Assembly: GCF_026914185.1 (NCBI RefSeq)
Contig: NC_070561.1
Coordinates: forward strand, 6,944,001 to 7,008,000
Length of the DNA: 64,000 nt
Source of the DNA: Puccinia triticina
Lineage: Eukaryota; Basidiomycota; Pucciniomycetes; Pucciniales; Pucciniaceae
Reading direction: 5' to 3'
In this document: one piece after another, positions 33,900-45,199 of the stretch
Numbering within the stretch: the first letter of the stretch is position 1
How the letters are laid out: each line of letters opens with the position of its first letter
The notes under the pieces: generated by a model
What the model saw: the letters and a program-made list of their open reading frames with translations, nothing else
Told to the model about the DNA's origin: nothing
Database searches by the model: none
Made by a program: the position numbers and the translations under genes

Positions 33900-34570
33900 G
33901 TTCAGTCCAGGGTTTTCCGCGAGTGTGGTTTGCCGGGGGAAAGCGAGGTAGTGGTTTCCACCGTTGTCAGGGGTGCAGCTTGTCTGGTCAAATCTGATTG
34001 GAGCACTATGTAGGAGTTGAAATATGCCGTTGTAGTGTTTTGTTGGCGGTAATTTGCGGGGGAGTCAGCGCCGAGTTGCCACGGGCAAAATTTAGATACC
34101 TTGCGGGTTGGAGTTCGACGGCAAAGGGTGATTTCCTTAAAAGGCGAGGTGATTTGTTGATTATCCCCCAGTGCGGTTGGAGATGCTGTAATTCCAGATA
34201 TCCGTTGCGCTTGACTTCTCCGCTGTAGCAGTTGCACAGTTTGAGTTGCAAAGAGTGGGCCCCCCACTGGCAAGTAGCTTTTGCTGCGGGCCGGGGGCCT
34301 TCACGTCCAGTCCTTTTGACCCGTGCAATTGACGCGGGCTGGGGGCTGAGCCTGTGCACAGCACTGCTGATGTTGGAAGGCTGTTTGAGATTTGCATGTG
34401 GTGTCTTGTCTGTCAAAAATTGGCGGAGTTTTTGGTTTTTTTTTGTAAATTTTATAGTAAATTGCCACAACCCTTTAAATTTTTTTTGTAAATTTTGTAC
34501 AATTGTAGGGGGAACCCTTGAATTTTTTTTTTTTTTGGTCCATGATTTCTGTGGCTTTAATAGACTTGGA
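33900..34570 (-). repeat. Helitron 5' terminal region, diverged copy 3
   Basis: Reads on the minus strand TCCAAGTCTATTAAAG, A-rich stretches, TTCAAGGGTTCCCCCT, then CTCAAACTGTGCAACTGC and a CGCCTTTTAAGG block. The order of blocks matches 7348-7795 and 13570-14040. Confidence 0.65.
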
Positions 34571-36060
34571 TATATACTGAGTGGCACTTTCAGCCATTCT
34601 CTCTCTTTTCTATCTACCATTCTCTCCCCACAAACACACTCTCTAAATAAAACATCAGATAAATGTATTAGCAGGCTACACTGTGTAAAATGTTATTTTA
34701 TTGCTGGTTTGTTTGAATCCAATGAATTAACAGTTTAACATTAAGCAGACCACCGTGCCCACCAACAAAAAAATGGCAGCATTTCTCCCTTCCCCCACCC
34801 AAAAAAAAAAAAATTGCAGGTCCCAATGCACCTGGATTGCTTGGCTCTTTAAGCAATTGGCGCCGAGCAAGAGCCAAGCGATTACCAGCAATAATTGGCT
34901 CACTGCCTCCTTTTGTACTTTTCCCCTATACTTCAATTCAAGCTGGACTCTGTTATTTAATTTCCTTTTCCCCTCCTGCCTTTGCCCACATCCCTCTCCC
35001 CTTTTTCTTCCATTGTCATCTTTCCACATGCAATCAATCACTCGAAAATGGTTACCTGAGGTTCTTTTCAGAACTCTTGAAATCACTGCAAGCCATTTCC
35101 CTAGCCCTTCTCCAGGATGACACCTTTTCTGGCGTGCCTCCGAGTCTTCCCGGTGTAAGACTCAAAAGTGGTAATGAAACCCTTTTGCTGAATGGTGAAG
35201 GGTATGATGGAGTTGCAAGCTCTGCCCTTCTGTTATCAGTCTACAAGACCCACCAAGCTCAGCTTGGCAAGTTTTATTAAGTGATAGGTCTGGTCTGTTC
35301 CAGATGAAATCTGTTTGATTGGCAACGTGTAAGTGTTTAATTACTTTGTTATAAGGGTTGAATTGTTGTTATAAGGGTTTTAGGATTTGAGTGTGGATGA
35401 GTGTTGGGTGACTTGTGAGTTCTGGGTGAGGAGCTGGGGAGCAGGCCACTGGGGGTGGAGAGAGCTCCTTTTATAGACAAAAGTGGAGCCCCAAAGGGGC
35501 TTGTGGGTTAGGGTTTCAGCTGCTAATCTAGATAACAGGGTGAGGGATTTTAGCTGGTGGGAGTAGATACAAATGATGTCATAACCCCTCAGAGGTGCAT
35601 GAATGGGTTGGTGTACGGGGCTCATATGACCCCAGTGACTTGATGATTTTTGGGTGACCAGATTTTTGGAGTCCGGAGTTCTGGGGATGTTGGAGTTGCT
35701 GGAAAAACACCTTCAAGCGTGCATTAACCAGCCCCTACATGCCTTATACTAGTAGGGTATGTAGCCAGGGCGAAACGCACGAGCAGCTGGCCTGGCCGAC
35801 TGCTGCTGCTGTTACTGTGTTCTCGGCTGCAGGGAAAAGACAGCCCAGCTAGTCTCGCACCCTCCAAACTCTACATATTTATTTACCAAATCGATTATGT
35901 TCTAAGCTTGTCGATGGCGGCCACCCCCCCAACCATGTCCAAGATAGACCGCCGCACATCCAGGAGATCGCTCGGCATCCAGGGAACAACCCCCACCATT
36001 CCTGGACTCACATAACCCGCACTCTCCCCCGACACCACTATCTCCCCACCTCGACCGACC
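34571..36060. other. gene-free tract upstream of the thioesterase gene
   Basis: Pyrimidine-rich around 34920-35020, AT-rich elsewhere. No reading frame with recognisable content. The 250 bp before 36073 are GC-rich and probably include the promoter and 5' UTR of the downstream gene. Confidence 0.4.
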
Positions 36061-36072
36061 AGCCCTACAACG

Positions 36073-37137
36073 ATGATGTCCCGACTGCACACCCCGCCTT
36101 CGCTGTGGACGACCCTGGCGATCACGGCGGCGGCGACGACCCTGCTGGCGTTCCACGTGTACCTCGAGTCCTCGCTGCTTCTGCTCGGGCACGACCTGCG
36201 GGCCGGGCCAGCGGGAGGGCCGTCGGCGGACGAGCGGGCAGCCTGGCGGACGGAAGCGCCCGCGGGGCCGGCGCTGGAGTACGAGCACCTGGCCGCGCTG
36301 GCGCCGGCGAACAACTGGACGTGCGTGCTGCTGCACGGGCTGGGGGCGCGGCACGCGTCGGACGCCTACCGGCTGCGGACGGCCCTGCTGGCCGCCCGGC
36401 CGGCGCTGTTCGCGCCCATGGCCTTCGTCGTCCCCGCCGCGCCAATCCGCCCCGTCGCCGTCTTCCCCGGCGCCCCGCGCCCCGCCTGGTTCGACATCCG
36501 CGATTGGGCCGACCCCCGTCGCGACGAAGACGTCCCCAGCTTGCGCCTCAACACCCAGAGACTCCGCCACCTCCTCGCCCGCAACGGGGTCGACTTCAGC
36601 CGCACTATCGTCGCCGGATTCAGCCAGGGTCTGTCCCCCCCTCCATCCTCCGCACGGTATTCTGCAAACTCAATCAATCAAACCCTCCCCAACCGATGTT
36701 TGCAGGCGCAGTGATGGCGCTGCTGCTCGGCCTGACCCTGGACCCGCCGCCAGCGGGGATAATAATGCTAGTGCGTGCCTCCAAGTCTCCCTCTGGGCCA
36801 CCGCGCGCTAATCCTCATCCTGGATTCCAAAAAAAACCAGTCCGGGTACCTGCCCATGCCGGGCGATCTGGGTGCGCTTTTCGGGCGGAAGGGCGGCGAA
36901 CGACGGGGGACGATAGTGCACTGGCTGCACGGGGCCAAGGACGGCTATTTCCCGCTGCCCGCCGCCCGGAGGGGCTTCCAGCAGCTGCAGGACCTCGGCC
37001 TCTTCGCGCCCGAGAACCTCGCCTTCTCCAGCATGGCCGACCTCGACCATGCCTGGTCGGCCGCCGAGCTCGAGCTCCTCATCCGCGCCTCCCTCGACCG
37101 CTTCTTGCCCGCTCCTCCCACCCCGCCCCCGGCTTGA
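36073..37137 (+). CDS. acyl-protein-thioesterase-like alpha/beta hydrolase, membrane-anchored
   Basis: Family members (APT1/LYPLA, carboxylesterase) remove acyl groups such as palmitate from cysteines of proteins or hydrolyse lysophospholipids. Three exons: 36073-36628, 36706-36770 and 36841-37137, with introns 36629-36705 and 36771-36840 (both GT..AG); the spliced product is 305 residues with the frame intact. The catalytic triad is visible: Ser184 in GFSQG, Asp241 in GAKDGYFP and His277 in DLDHAWS. The oxyanion-side HGLG is at 88-91 and SGYLPM marks the usual strand after the second intron. Classic APTs are ~230 residues and soluble; this one has about 65 extra N-terminal residues with a transmembrane helix at about 11-31 (LWTTLAITAAATTLLAFHVYL), so it is probably anchored in a membrane. 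Very GC-rich, unlike its neighbours. This is the only clearly intact conserved host gene in the window; ATG 36076 is an equally possible start. Confidence 0.85.
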
Positions 37138-38760
37138 AATCGCCTCTCTCCTCCCCCCGTGCTCTTCTGGATCACCACTTGCTTTCGGATTTGGAAGCCG
37201 GGATGGCCGGCCGCGGCCCTCCAGCCCCACTCAAGCCGGTTTCCTTCTTGGGGCTTGTTATCCTAATCAACACTTTGGTTTCTTGGTTCTTGTTTCCATG
37301 ATCTAATCACATAAGCTCGAAGATATGTATAAGCTTAATACCCAATCCTTCCAGCAAGAAATAGACAAGGCCGTATTTGGCACCAGCACACATAATATGG
37401 GCAATGCATTGATGCATGGTTCGATGGACAGGTATAGTACAGGCAGGGTGGACTCCCTTTCTCATTGACAATGACCACAGCCTGGATTTTCCAGGCCATC
37501 TCCAGCATCACCATGCCCAACATACGTTGCGTGTAACACATATCCAGTGCGGATATATTGCCGTGCTTTGATGTTGTTGACCACAGTGAAGACAGCCCAC
37601 GACGTCCATTCTGATACTGAAGCCCCATCGACACAGCGTAGCTTGCTTGCACACCATGCGGAATTATGCGCACAGCATCTCCGGGCCAGTACTGTACCGA
37701 TGCAAATCAATCTGTGGTGCCAATATAATCCCTGTAACACATCGAGCCATCGCCGGCTGGATTTGTGAGGTACGCTCTTGGAGGAGGACACGGTTGTTGG
37801 TGAGGGGGCGGGGACCAGACTGTGTTCGATCTCGGCATTGCTTTCATCCGAGGAGTCCGAGCTTGCACCGGAATGGGAGCCAGATTTTCTCACTTAGTGC
37901 GGACCCATCTTGGGATTGATCTGGCACTTCTTGAGCGCCATATTCAGCAAGCCTAAGCCTGGAATCCTGCGCAGGCTCCGGCATTGCTCGCCGCGGCTTG
38001 CCTGGAGCTGGCCCAACGAATGCGTCTGCCCGCTCAACGGAGCCTTGGTCAGCTAGCCTGCCCACAAACCCGGGCTTACTTGACCCAAGAATATAGCCAA
38101 CAAATGTGGATTCTCTTAGCACCTACCTGCTTGACCCAACTGTTTTTTCGCCTCATGCAGATGCATAGGCTAGGAGTTCTATCACTGACCTTGCTTGATA
38201 GGGCTTAGGCGAAGCCCCTTGCGCTTCTTTCGCGCCGGGCTTAGTCCTGATTCCTGCCAGACACCTCCAACGGCCGGTTTCCAGACCATCTTCAGATATC
38301 ATCTAAGGACCAACAAAAGGAAGAAGACATATTTGAAGAGGGAATAGAGGAACTAAACAGCCATGCCAAAATTATCAAGGCAGTTGAAGATTCTGATAGA
38401 TTTAGGCTAAAATGAGAATAGATTTCAGTTGAAAATAAAAATAAAAGAAAACAATATGAGAGAAGAAGATGTTACCTAAAATGAAACAGGAACAAGTGTG
38501 AATGAGAACACCAAATGAGAGCACTATCTACCACCACACACACTAGGTCTTATAAGGCTAAGAAACAGAACAAAGTTAGATTTTGATGTGGTCAACAGGA
38601 ATGAAGATGATTGGAAACAAGAGAAATAAGGGCCTGTTGAAGAGCTGCCTAGACCAAGGACCTTGTGTAAGGACTCTGTCAAGTCCTTCACTGAACTGTT
38701 GAGATAGTGTATTAGCATCTCACTATGCATTATGCTTCTAATCTATTGTAAGGGTTTGAT
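37138..38760. other. gene-poor tract with weak coding-like stretches
   Basis: Downstream of the thioesterase gene. Minus-strand frames at 37893-37462 and 38122-37844 have mixed composition and a Ser-rich start but no recognised domain. A palindromic stretch GGGCTTAGGCGAAGCCCC ... GCGCCGGGCTTAG is at about 38200-38245. Nothing else is supported. Confidence 0.3.
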
Positions 38761-38779
38761 CCCTTCACTGAGCGGAAGG

Positions 38780-39510
38780 AGGGAAAGGGGAAGAGGCACG
38801 GCACGGAACAAGGATTCTAGGGCCAAAATCGGGGGGAGTCTTGATTGCGCTGGTCCAGAGAGACTGCAGGTCAGTTCTCTCTGGAAGTGAGAATGAAGAT
38901 GAAAACAAGAGAGAAGGAAGAAAGGTGCTTACCTGGTCCAGAGAGACTGCAGGTCAGTTCTCTACTGAACCAGGGAAGAGAGGGGGACCAGACTACATAG
39001 CTCCTTGTGACATGCCTTGGTTCCTTGTGAACCCCAAAGGAGGAGGAGGGGTTTACATCTATACACCCACAACTCAGTCTATATTGTGCATGTATATAGT
39101 CTAGTTGTTTCCCTCACTGCAATTCTCACTGAATGATAATTACACCTTGACTCAATGTGCTGGACCATGTCCATGACATCTTGTCATCTCTCTTAGATCT
39201 TGTGTCACCTATGTTACCCTCAACATGAACATTGTTGAAGGGGGCACGGGGAGTGGCACAAGGGCCGTGAAACGTTCTAGATCCAATGTCAGGGGGCTTT
39301 GTTGCAGGTATCTAGACCGCAGAGAGGGAGAGCTCTCTCTGTAAGTACCACTAGGAAAGAAAAAAGAGAAGGAAAAACATGACTGGCTTACCTAGACCGG
39401 AGAGAGGGAGAGCTCTCTGCTGGACCAGGAAGGAGGGGGAGGAGGTGAGTCTAAGTACTCGTGGCAGGTCGGGGCTGATGTAAGCGGGTGACAGGACTTG
39501 TGAAACCCCT
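38780..39510 (+). repeat. two diverged copies of a ~250-bp repeat
   Basis: About 38780-39000 and 39240-39480 share the order GGGCACGG..CACAAGG, TCTAG..CCAA, GGGGG, GCAGGT, GAGAGCTCTCT/GTTCTCTCTGGAAGTG and a second CCAGAGAGA.. block. Within each copy an ~85-bp unit is repeated (CTGGTCCAGAGAGACTGCAG at about 38850 and 38935). Class unknown; possibly the ends of a degenerate retroelement. Confidence 0.4.
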
Positions 39511-40683
39511 GCGTACCGCAAACCATTAAAGGAAAACAACAGATTTCAACAGATTCCATCCCTCTCTTGTAGGTGTCTGAGCCCAAACCTGAAATCATGC
39601 CTGGGTTTGTTGCCCTGGGAGTGAGCCCAGACTGATGAGATTTCCAGTTGGGTTAAGTTGCCAGAAATCTGCAATTTAACCCGGCAAATTCAAATCCTCT
39701 AACCCTCTGTTCCGTACTAGCTTAGCACAATCTGCTTGTTTCAGGGCCAAAAACGGCATGCCAAGCGCGCCTTGCAAAGCAAGCCTCTGAAAGAGGGGCT
39801 TGTGAGCAAAGTACAAGCTGTGGCCTGAGAGCTTTGGCTTTTTGTGACTTTTTTGGACTTTTTGAAACCAAAGCGGTTGTAACTTCCAAACCACAAATAC
39901 AATCAATCTGCCTTGAGCTTTCCCATATAGGCAAACTATGTATTTTTTTGCATATTTTGAAGAAATAATATCAATTTAATCCTTGGATGATAGCAAGAGT
40001 CTCCACTGGAGATTGGATTTTGGAGTGATCCCATAAATAGTAGTTTACTTTATAGTATGAGTCCTACAGATTGAAAATTTGGTACATTCTTTATTTAAAT
40101 AATGCATAGAAAGGAAAGATTCCTAGAAAGGAAAGATTGTGGAAGATAGGTGAATGAGTAATAAGAAACCTGGGGTTGTTGCTGGCAAAAATGGAAATTT
40201 CATTAATTTATCAAAAGTGAAGTACACAACCTCTGGCTATCTGTCTAGCGCAGAAAGATGAAGAAAAATCATGCCTTTTGGACAGTTCATTTGGCTGAAC
40301 GGATTTACTCCAGGAAGGTGGGGCAAATGGTGGGCAAAGTTTTTCCCTGCCACAGCGCCTCAAGCTCTCAGGCCAAAATTTTGACATTAGTCAAAAGTCC
40401 CTCCTCTGGAGTCTTGCGCTTTGGGCCAGCCCAGGCTGTCCAAAGCAAGGGAATTGTGTGTAAGGGTCTGTCTGTGGGGGAGGGGGTGGTTCTGTCTCTT
40501 CTGCGCTGAGTCTTCCAGGTAAATAGTGAATTGCTGGATGGGCAGAGTTTGAGGATCTCCTCCCGGCTCCCCCTTACGGAAGGGCGCTGTGACATGTATG
40601 TACAACTGGTGACATGCCCTTGAGACGGCTATGGCGCGCGGGCGCAGCTCATAAAATTGTGTCAAGTAAGGCAGATCAAACCC
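39510..40683. other. gene-free tract
   Basis: AT-rich to mixed sequence without a supported gene. AAAGTCCCTCCTCTGGAG at about 40390-40408 resembles half of the palindromic modules listed separately. Confidence 0.35.
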
Positions 40684-40765
40684 TAACTTAACTAAGTCCC
40701 ACCCTCTATACATGTGGAGTAGTAAAACACTGGTTTCATTGCGCTGACCGGAGGGAGGGACTTAC
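40684..40765. repeat. palindromic AAGTCCC module, copy 2
   Basis: AACTTAACTAAGTCCCACCC at the left and GGAGGGAGGGACTTAC at the right, inverted with respect to each other, with an AT-richer loop between them. Confidence 0.5.
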
Positions 40766-40971
40766 GCGCTAAATGGACTTACTGGCTGACAGAATTTTGT
40801 TTTTTGGTGGGTGGGGAATTTTTTAAAACTGCTCTCACCCATCAATTTCCTGCCCAATTTGATTATTGTTTGGATTTCCATGATGACCAAAGTCTTCTTT
40901 ATCCATGTACTATCCCTGTCTTCTTGATGTGCAATGTTTCTTGTAACATCATGAGTTTTAAATTCTGTACA

Positions 40972-41924
40972 TGTCAGCCACAGAGTACATGTCACAGTAC
41001 CTTACACGTACCAAGTACCTGCAATTGTTCACATTACATATAGTACATTCCTTTTTACACCTTTATTACATATGTATATCATTAGATACAAGCTTAAGAA
41101 TGTACTCCTGTTATACATTACATTACAGATAACCATAGTTAAATACAGTTACCATAATGTAATGTTGTTATGAGAGTTAAGTTACGTGCAACAGTAAGAT
41201 TACAATACATTTTAATATTACTGTACACGTGAAACACCCCAAGACACGTATCACTCATTTATCCCCTGTTACGCCTCAGTCCCCATTTACATAATATATT
41301 GGTTATGATATAAATACATAAACAATACATGATGTAATCCAATTCAAAGAGCACTGAATGGAATCACTGATTGGTTATGATCAGCTAGTGTGCACAGCTA
41401 CTGATCTAGGATCAGTACTGATCATTACACTGCCCTGATCATTTCCAATGTTTATCCTCATGAGGATCTGCTTCCCTTGAGCGCTTCCAGTTCCCCCCTG
41501 GTCCTGAAGCGCCTCCAAGCGCCTCATGTTCCCTCCTGCTCTTTTCACCTCTATATAAACACGCCCCCCAGGACTGTTTATCCCTTAGAATATATTTACA
41601 GCAAAGTTTAACCCATACTATAGTTAAACAGTGCTTTCATTCTCACCCATCATTCAATTCAGGAATACTCTCAACTCTTGATTACCCTTACCTTTCTGTA
41701 GGTAAAACCACGAACCCAAGTTGAGTTATTCCTTGGATGCCTATTAACACTCTGTGTTGATCTGGATGCGCCTTAATTGAGCACGCCTCTCAGTCAAGAT
41801 TACTGATAGAGTGAAACCTTTTACAGGTCTTACCACGAACCCATTGGCCCATCCTTGGCATCTTACACCATCATCTTGATAGTAACAACCCTCTCAGACA
41901 CGGTTAGTTACATACAGGCTGACA
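40972..41924 (+). mobile_element. Gypsy solo LTR
   Basis: A 953-bp LTR, TGTCAGCC..GGCTGACA, with a perfect 5-bp target duplication GTACA (40967-40971 and 41925-41929). Same family as the LTR at 30959-31910 but in the opposite orientation. TATA-like CTATATAAACA is near 41552. No internal coding remains next to it, so it is a solo LTR and not the partner of the truncated element at 30959-33580. Confidence 0.95.
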
Positions 41925-41929
41925 GTACA

Positions 41930-42428
41930 GTTTGAACTTTGTAATATAGCATGAAGCGGACCACAGATGGTCACAAAAAACAGATCTGAGAGGTTCTGAA
42001 GGGCCTGAAAATTTCAGATAAATTTGGAGAGATTCTCCTTGATCTTGGGAATCTAAAGCTTTGCTGCCCAATGGGAAAGGGTGAAGCCAGAAAAGTTTAA
42101 AAAAAGGCATAGTTCCTATTCTGACAGCCCAAAATTGGACATTGGGTGTAAGTCCCTCCTTTTGAGGGTCCCTGCGGGATGGTATCCCCCCTCAAATAGT
42201 GGTACTTTGTTAAGTTAGTCAAAAACCACACTTGAAACATGCAGAGCTGAGAGTTCTGTTTGTCTTCTAATAAGGGGCACCCAGAAAGAATCCTAACTGC
42301 TTCTCAAACTTGTCAGGGAGTGGCTTGGTCCTGGGCTGTCCTGGGCCTTTGTATGTACACATAACAGTGAAAAACCTTTGGGCTTTGTGTCATGTACAAA
42401 ATAATCAATATCAGTATTCCAGCCATTA
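41930..42428. other. gene-free tract with an AAGTCCCTCC palindrome
   Basis: Contains the palindromic module at 42149-42218 (AAGTCCCTCCTTTTGAGGG .. CCCCTCAAATAG .. ACTTTGTTAAGTTA). It lies just 3' of the gene X pseudogene. No coding is seen. Confidence 0.4.
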
Positions 42429-43027
42429 GGGCTTGAAACTGGCCCAAAGTATGTCCTGACTTGCTGTCATCCTGGGAGGATCCTGCTCATGGGACTTGTA
42501 ACACGCTGCTACCAAGATGTCCCTGGTTAAATTATTCCCCCACCCTGAACAAAAAGACACATTTGTTTCAAACCTGAAAATACCTTCTGAATTTTGATGC
42601 AAAGAAACTAGCATTGGGCAATAGCCAGGGAACTCTCAACTTAGTGATTTTTCAACACTTTCATTTTGACATCTTTTTCATCTCCCTGCAATTTCTACTT
42701 CCATAATTGCATCACTGCAATCAGGACCTGAGCAATTGACCTTGCCGGTAAGGTCTATTTTGTGCCTTACACCAACACTGGGTAATTACGCTACCAGTAA
42801 TGGTAGCGTAATGGTAACGTAACAATTTTTTGACCATTATCGTTACTGTTATCTGTAATGGACAATTTTTACGTTATAATTATCCATTTGCACTATTTTT
42901 TTGTTTAAATTACGTCATCCTGTCGGCGGGAGGGGATTCTTTGCCCGCCGTTACGTTACTTAAGTGCAGGAACAGATTAAATCACTTGTAATACCATGGA
43001 TAATGTAGTTAAAAATAAATATTATTA

Positions 43028-43228
43028 TTGTTTTTGAGGGGAGGATCACCTTCAATGCCTTCCCAGCCTCCACAAATTCCCCAGTCAAAGGGATATCCTC
43101 GCGAAGCCACATCAGGCTGATAACACAGTGCGCCATGGTTGAGGGGAGTAGGCTCTCACAGCGACTGCTACAAACATCTGACGCTGCCAAGAATAATCTC
43201 TCAACAGCGCAGGAGCTCCCAGATAAGC
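43028..43228 (-). pseudogene. hAT C-terminal dimerisation domain remnant
   Basis: Encodes GSSCAVERLFLAASD, then SLMWLREDIPLTGEF, closely matching 6520-6744 of the first element. The catalytic residues and zinc finger are absent, so it has no activity of its own. It marks this as a deleted derivative of the same family. Confidence 0.85.
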
Positions 43229-43474
43229 GCAAAGATTTGTGACTAAGGATGTGGCTGGGATTTTTTTGAAGGCAAACAGTTGCCCCTGGACCAATACAAT
43301 GACTGTGTGTGCTAGAGCTTGTGAAAACTATCATTGGTTTAGGGCTGTTTCACCCCTGGGAATTGAGATAACACATTATCCAGGGGTGAAGTGCTATATA
43401 AGCATAGTATCCAGGAGCAGAGCACCGTACAGCATCTGCTTCACGGCAATAACGCACTATCCTGGAAAATTACC

Positions 43475-44996
43475 ATTACACTATGAAAAAAACTTGAGAA
43501 ACTGGTGTCAGTTGACATGCCAGATCCGGGCTGATACAATGCCACATACCTGAGTTTGTCCAGCTTTATTCCTGGTTGATTCCATGTATTTTTATGGATT
43601 AGCTCAGGCTAAGCAGTATGTTCAGACTCTGCTTAACCACACCAGCCACCACACTAACTTTGTGCACAGTTCTTTTTGAGCTGCTCAGCTGGCACAGCAG
43701 AATACATACAAGCACCCTTTCAAGCGGGAGGCATCCCTCCCTCCTACACACAAGGCCACATACACCCACCCACGTGGACCAGGAGGAATAGGGATTCCTC
43801 CCGGTCAACAACATAACACGACCGGGAGGAATCCCTCCTGCCCCTGGTCAACAACGCAACACCACAGTCAACCGGGCGGAATACCTCCCGGTCAACAGCT
43901 ATATGCAACTGTCTTGCCTGGGAGGACTCCCTCCCGGTTGACAACATAACACAACAGTCGACCGGGCGGAATCCCTCCAACAGTCGCCCGGGAGAGATCC
44001 CTCCAGGACGATGGCCTTGCATAACAGTTGTCACCTGCCGGACAACTGCTTCATACAAATGTTGTCCGGGAGGGATCCCTCCTGGCCGACTGCTTCATAC
44101 ACCAGTTGTCCAGGAGGGATCCCTCCCAAACAACGGCCCCATACAACAGTCCCCCGGGAGGGATCCCTCCCGGACGACTGCTTCATACACCAGTTGTCCG
44201 GGAGGAATCCCTCCCAGACGACAGATTCATACAAGAGTCGCCCGGGAGGGATCCCTCCTGGCCGACTGCTTCATACACCAGCCGTCCAGGAGGGATCCCT
44301 CCCGAGCGACGGTCCCATGCAGCAGTCGCCCGGGAGGGATCCCTCCCGGTCGACAGATACATGCAAGAGTCTCCTGGGAGGGATCCCTCTTGAACCACTG
44401 TTGTACGAAGCAGTCGGCCAGGAGGGATCCCTCCCGGGCGACTCTTGTATGTATCTGTTGTCCGGGAGGGATTCCTCCCGGACAACTGGTGTATGAAGCA
44501 GTTGTCCGGGAGGGATCCCTCCCGGGCAAATGTTGTATGGGGCCGTTGTCTGGGAGGGATCCCTCCCGGACGGCTGGTGTATGAAGCAGTTGGCCAGGAG
44601 GGATCCCTCCCGGGCGACTCTTGTATGTATCTGTTGTCCGGGAGGGATTCCTCCCGGACAACTGGTGTATGAAGCAGTTGTCCAGGAGGGATCCCTCCCG
44701 GGTGTATGTCGAGCTTAAGGCCTTGTGTGTTTGCTGGAGGGATGCCTCCCAGTTGACAAGGGCACTGGTAGTGTATGTACTTAGGTGCCACTGCTGTGCC
44801 AGCTGAGCATCTCCAAAGTTAGTGTGGCTAAGCAGAGTCTCAACATACTGCTTAGCCTGAACCGTTGAGTAAATTCCAAATATTCCAGGGTGCACCACCC
44901 TGGGATTCATTTTGTATGAAGCTTGTTCTAAGGGAGACTGAACTCAAGTATGCTGCATGTCAACTGACACCAGTTTCTCGAGTTTTTTTCATAGTG
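43475..44996. repeat. long foldback structure with mirrored minisatellite core
   Basis: The outer arms are inverted copies: ACTATGAAAAAAACTTGAG and ACTGGTGTCAGTTGACATG at 43475-43520, and the partner at about 44955-44996. A second inner pair starts CAGGCTAAGCAGTATGTT at 43603 and ends AACATACTGCTTAGCCTG at about 44860. The region between holds tandem 44-bp palindromic units (43785-44710). The whole can fold into one very long hairpin. No coding or target duplication is identified. Confidence 0.8.
43785..44710. repeat. 44-bp palindromic minisatellite, mirror-image array (GGGAGGGATCCCTCCC)
   Basis: Each ~44-bp unit contains the self-complementary GTCCGGGAGGGATCCCTCC and a GACTGCTTCATACACCAG spacer. 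Left of about 44390 the spacer reads TTCATACACCA; right of it, TGGTGTATGAA, so the array is an inverted pair of arrays. About 18-20 units. Long frames on both strands stay open only because of the repeat. Confidence 0.9.
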
Positions 44997-45199
44997 TTAC
45001 ATTATCTGTTTCAGGATGCAAAAAAAAACATGCACACAATTACGTTACGGGCGCGTCAGGAAATCACAAATTACGGATAACAGTAACGTAGCTGGGCGGC
45101 AACTGAAACCATTACGTTACTGAGATAATGTGGATAACGTAGGGCAACGTAATTACCCAGTGTTGCTTACACGTAATTATTCCAGCACCACTAACACAT

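Larger units (their letters stand above)
28633..34570 (-). mobile_element. Helitron 3, minus strand, with Gypsy sequence inside
   Basis: On the minus strand it starts TCCAAGTCTATTAAAG at 34570, preceded by A, and ends with the hairpin GCGGCGGAGCCGC and CTAG at 28636-28633, followed by T. The 5' ~650 bp share diverged homology with the starts of Helitrons 1 and 2 (A-rich blocks, CAAGGGTTCCCCCT, CAACTGCTACAGCGGAG). It is older than those by divergence. The interior includes a Gypsy LTR and integrase (30959-33580) and an unclassified stretch (28637-30958). No Rep or helicase is recognised. Confidence 0.7.
42773..45165 (-). mobile_element. second hAT element, inverted relative to the first, with foldback insert
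   Basis: The terminal repeats CAACACTGGGT (42773) and ACCCAGTGTTG (ends 45165) have a perfect 7-bp target duplication CTTACAC (42766-42772 and 45166-45172). The left end matches the right end of the element at 1577-7031 and vice versa, so the orientation is reversed. Only the C-terminal part of the transposase survives (43028-43228, minus). Most of the rest is replaced by a long palindromic insert with a minisatellite (43475-44996). Non-autonomous. Confidence 0.9.
42429..45199 (-). pseudogene. gene X, copy A, interrupted by a hAT element
   Basis: Homologous to the open gene X copy B at 57805-58167. Shared peptide segments on the minus strand are IFRFETNVSF (near 42590) and DPPRMTAS..ILWASFKP (42480-42430). 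Non-coding-frame DNA similarity (GACCTTACCGGCAAGGTCAATTGC) continues to 42750. The hAT element 42773-45165 is inserted after the first ~25 bases of the homologous coding region. The ATG equivalent at 45199-45197 is followed almost at once by an in-frame TAG, and frames shift within the body, so this copy is dead. It is divergent from gene Y copy A, as in copy B. Function unknown. Confidence 0.7.

Noticed and set aside
36105..37301. 398-codon plus-strand frame overlapping the thioesterase gene
   Set aside because: Arg/Gly/Ala/Pro-rich out-of-frame translation that reads through both introns; the alternative frame has a full catalytic triad.
30959..41924. A single large Gypsy element bounded by LTRs at 30959 and 40972
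   Set aside because: The LTRs are in opposite orientation and the right one has its own perfect GTACA duplication, so it is an independent solo LTR.
43990..44910. Several 120-227-codon frames on both strands in the GGGAGGGATCCCTCCC array
   Set aside because: They are by-products of a repetitive, stop-poor palindromic array; both strands give similar peptides because the units are self-complementary.
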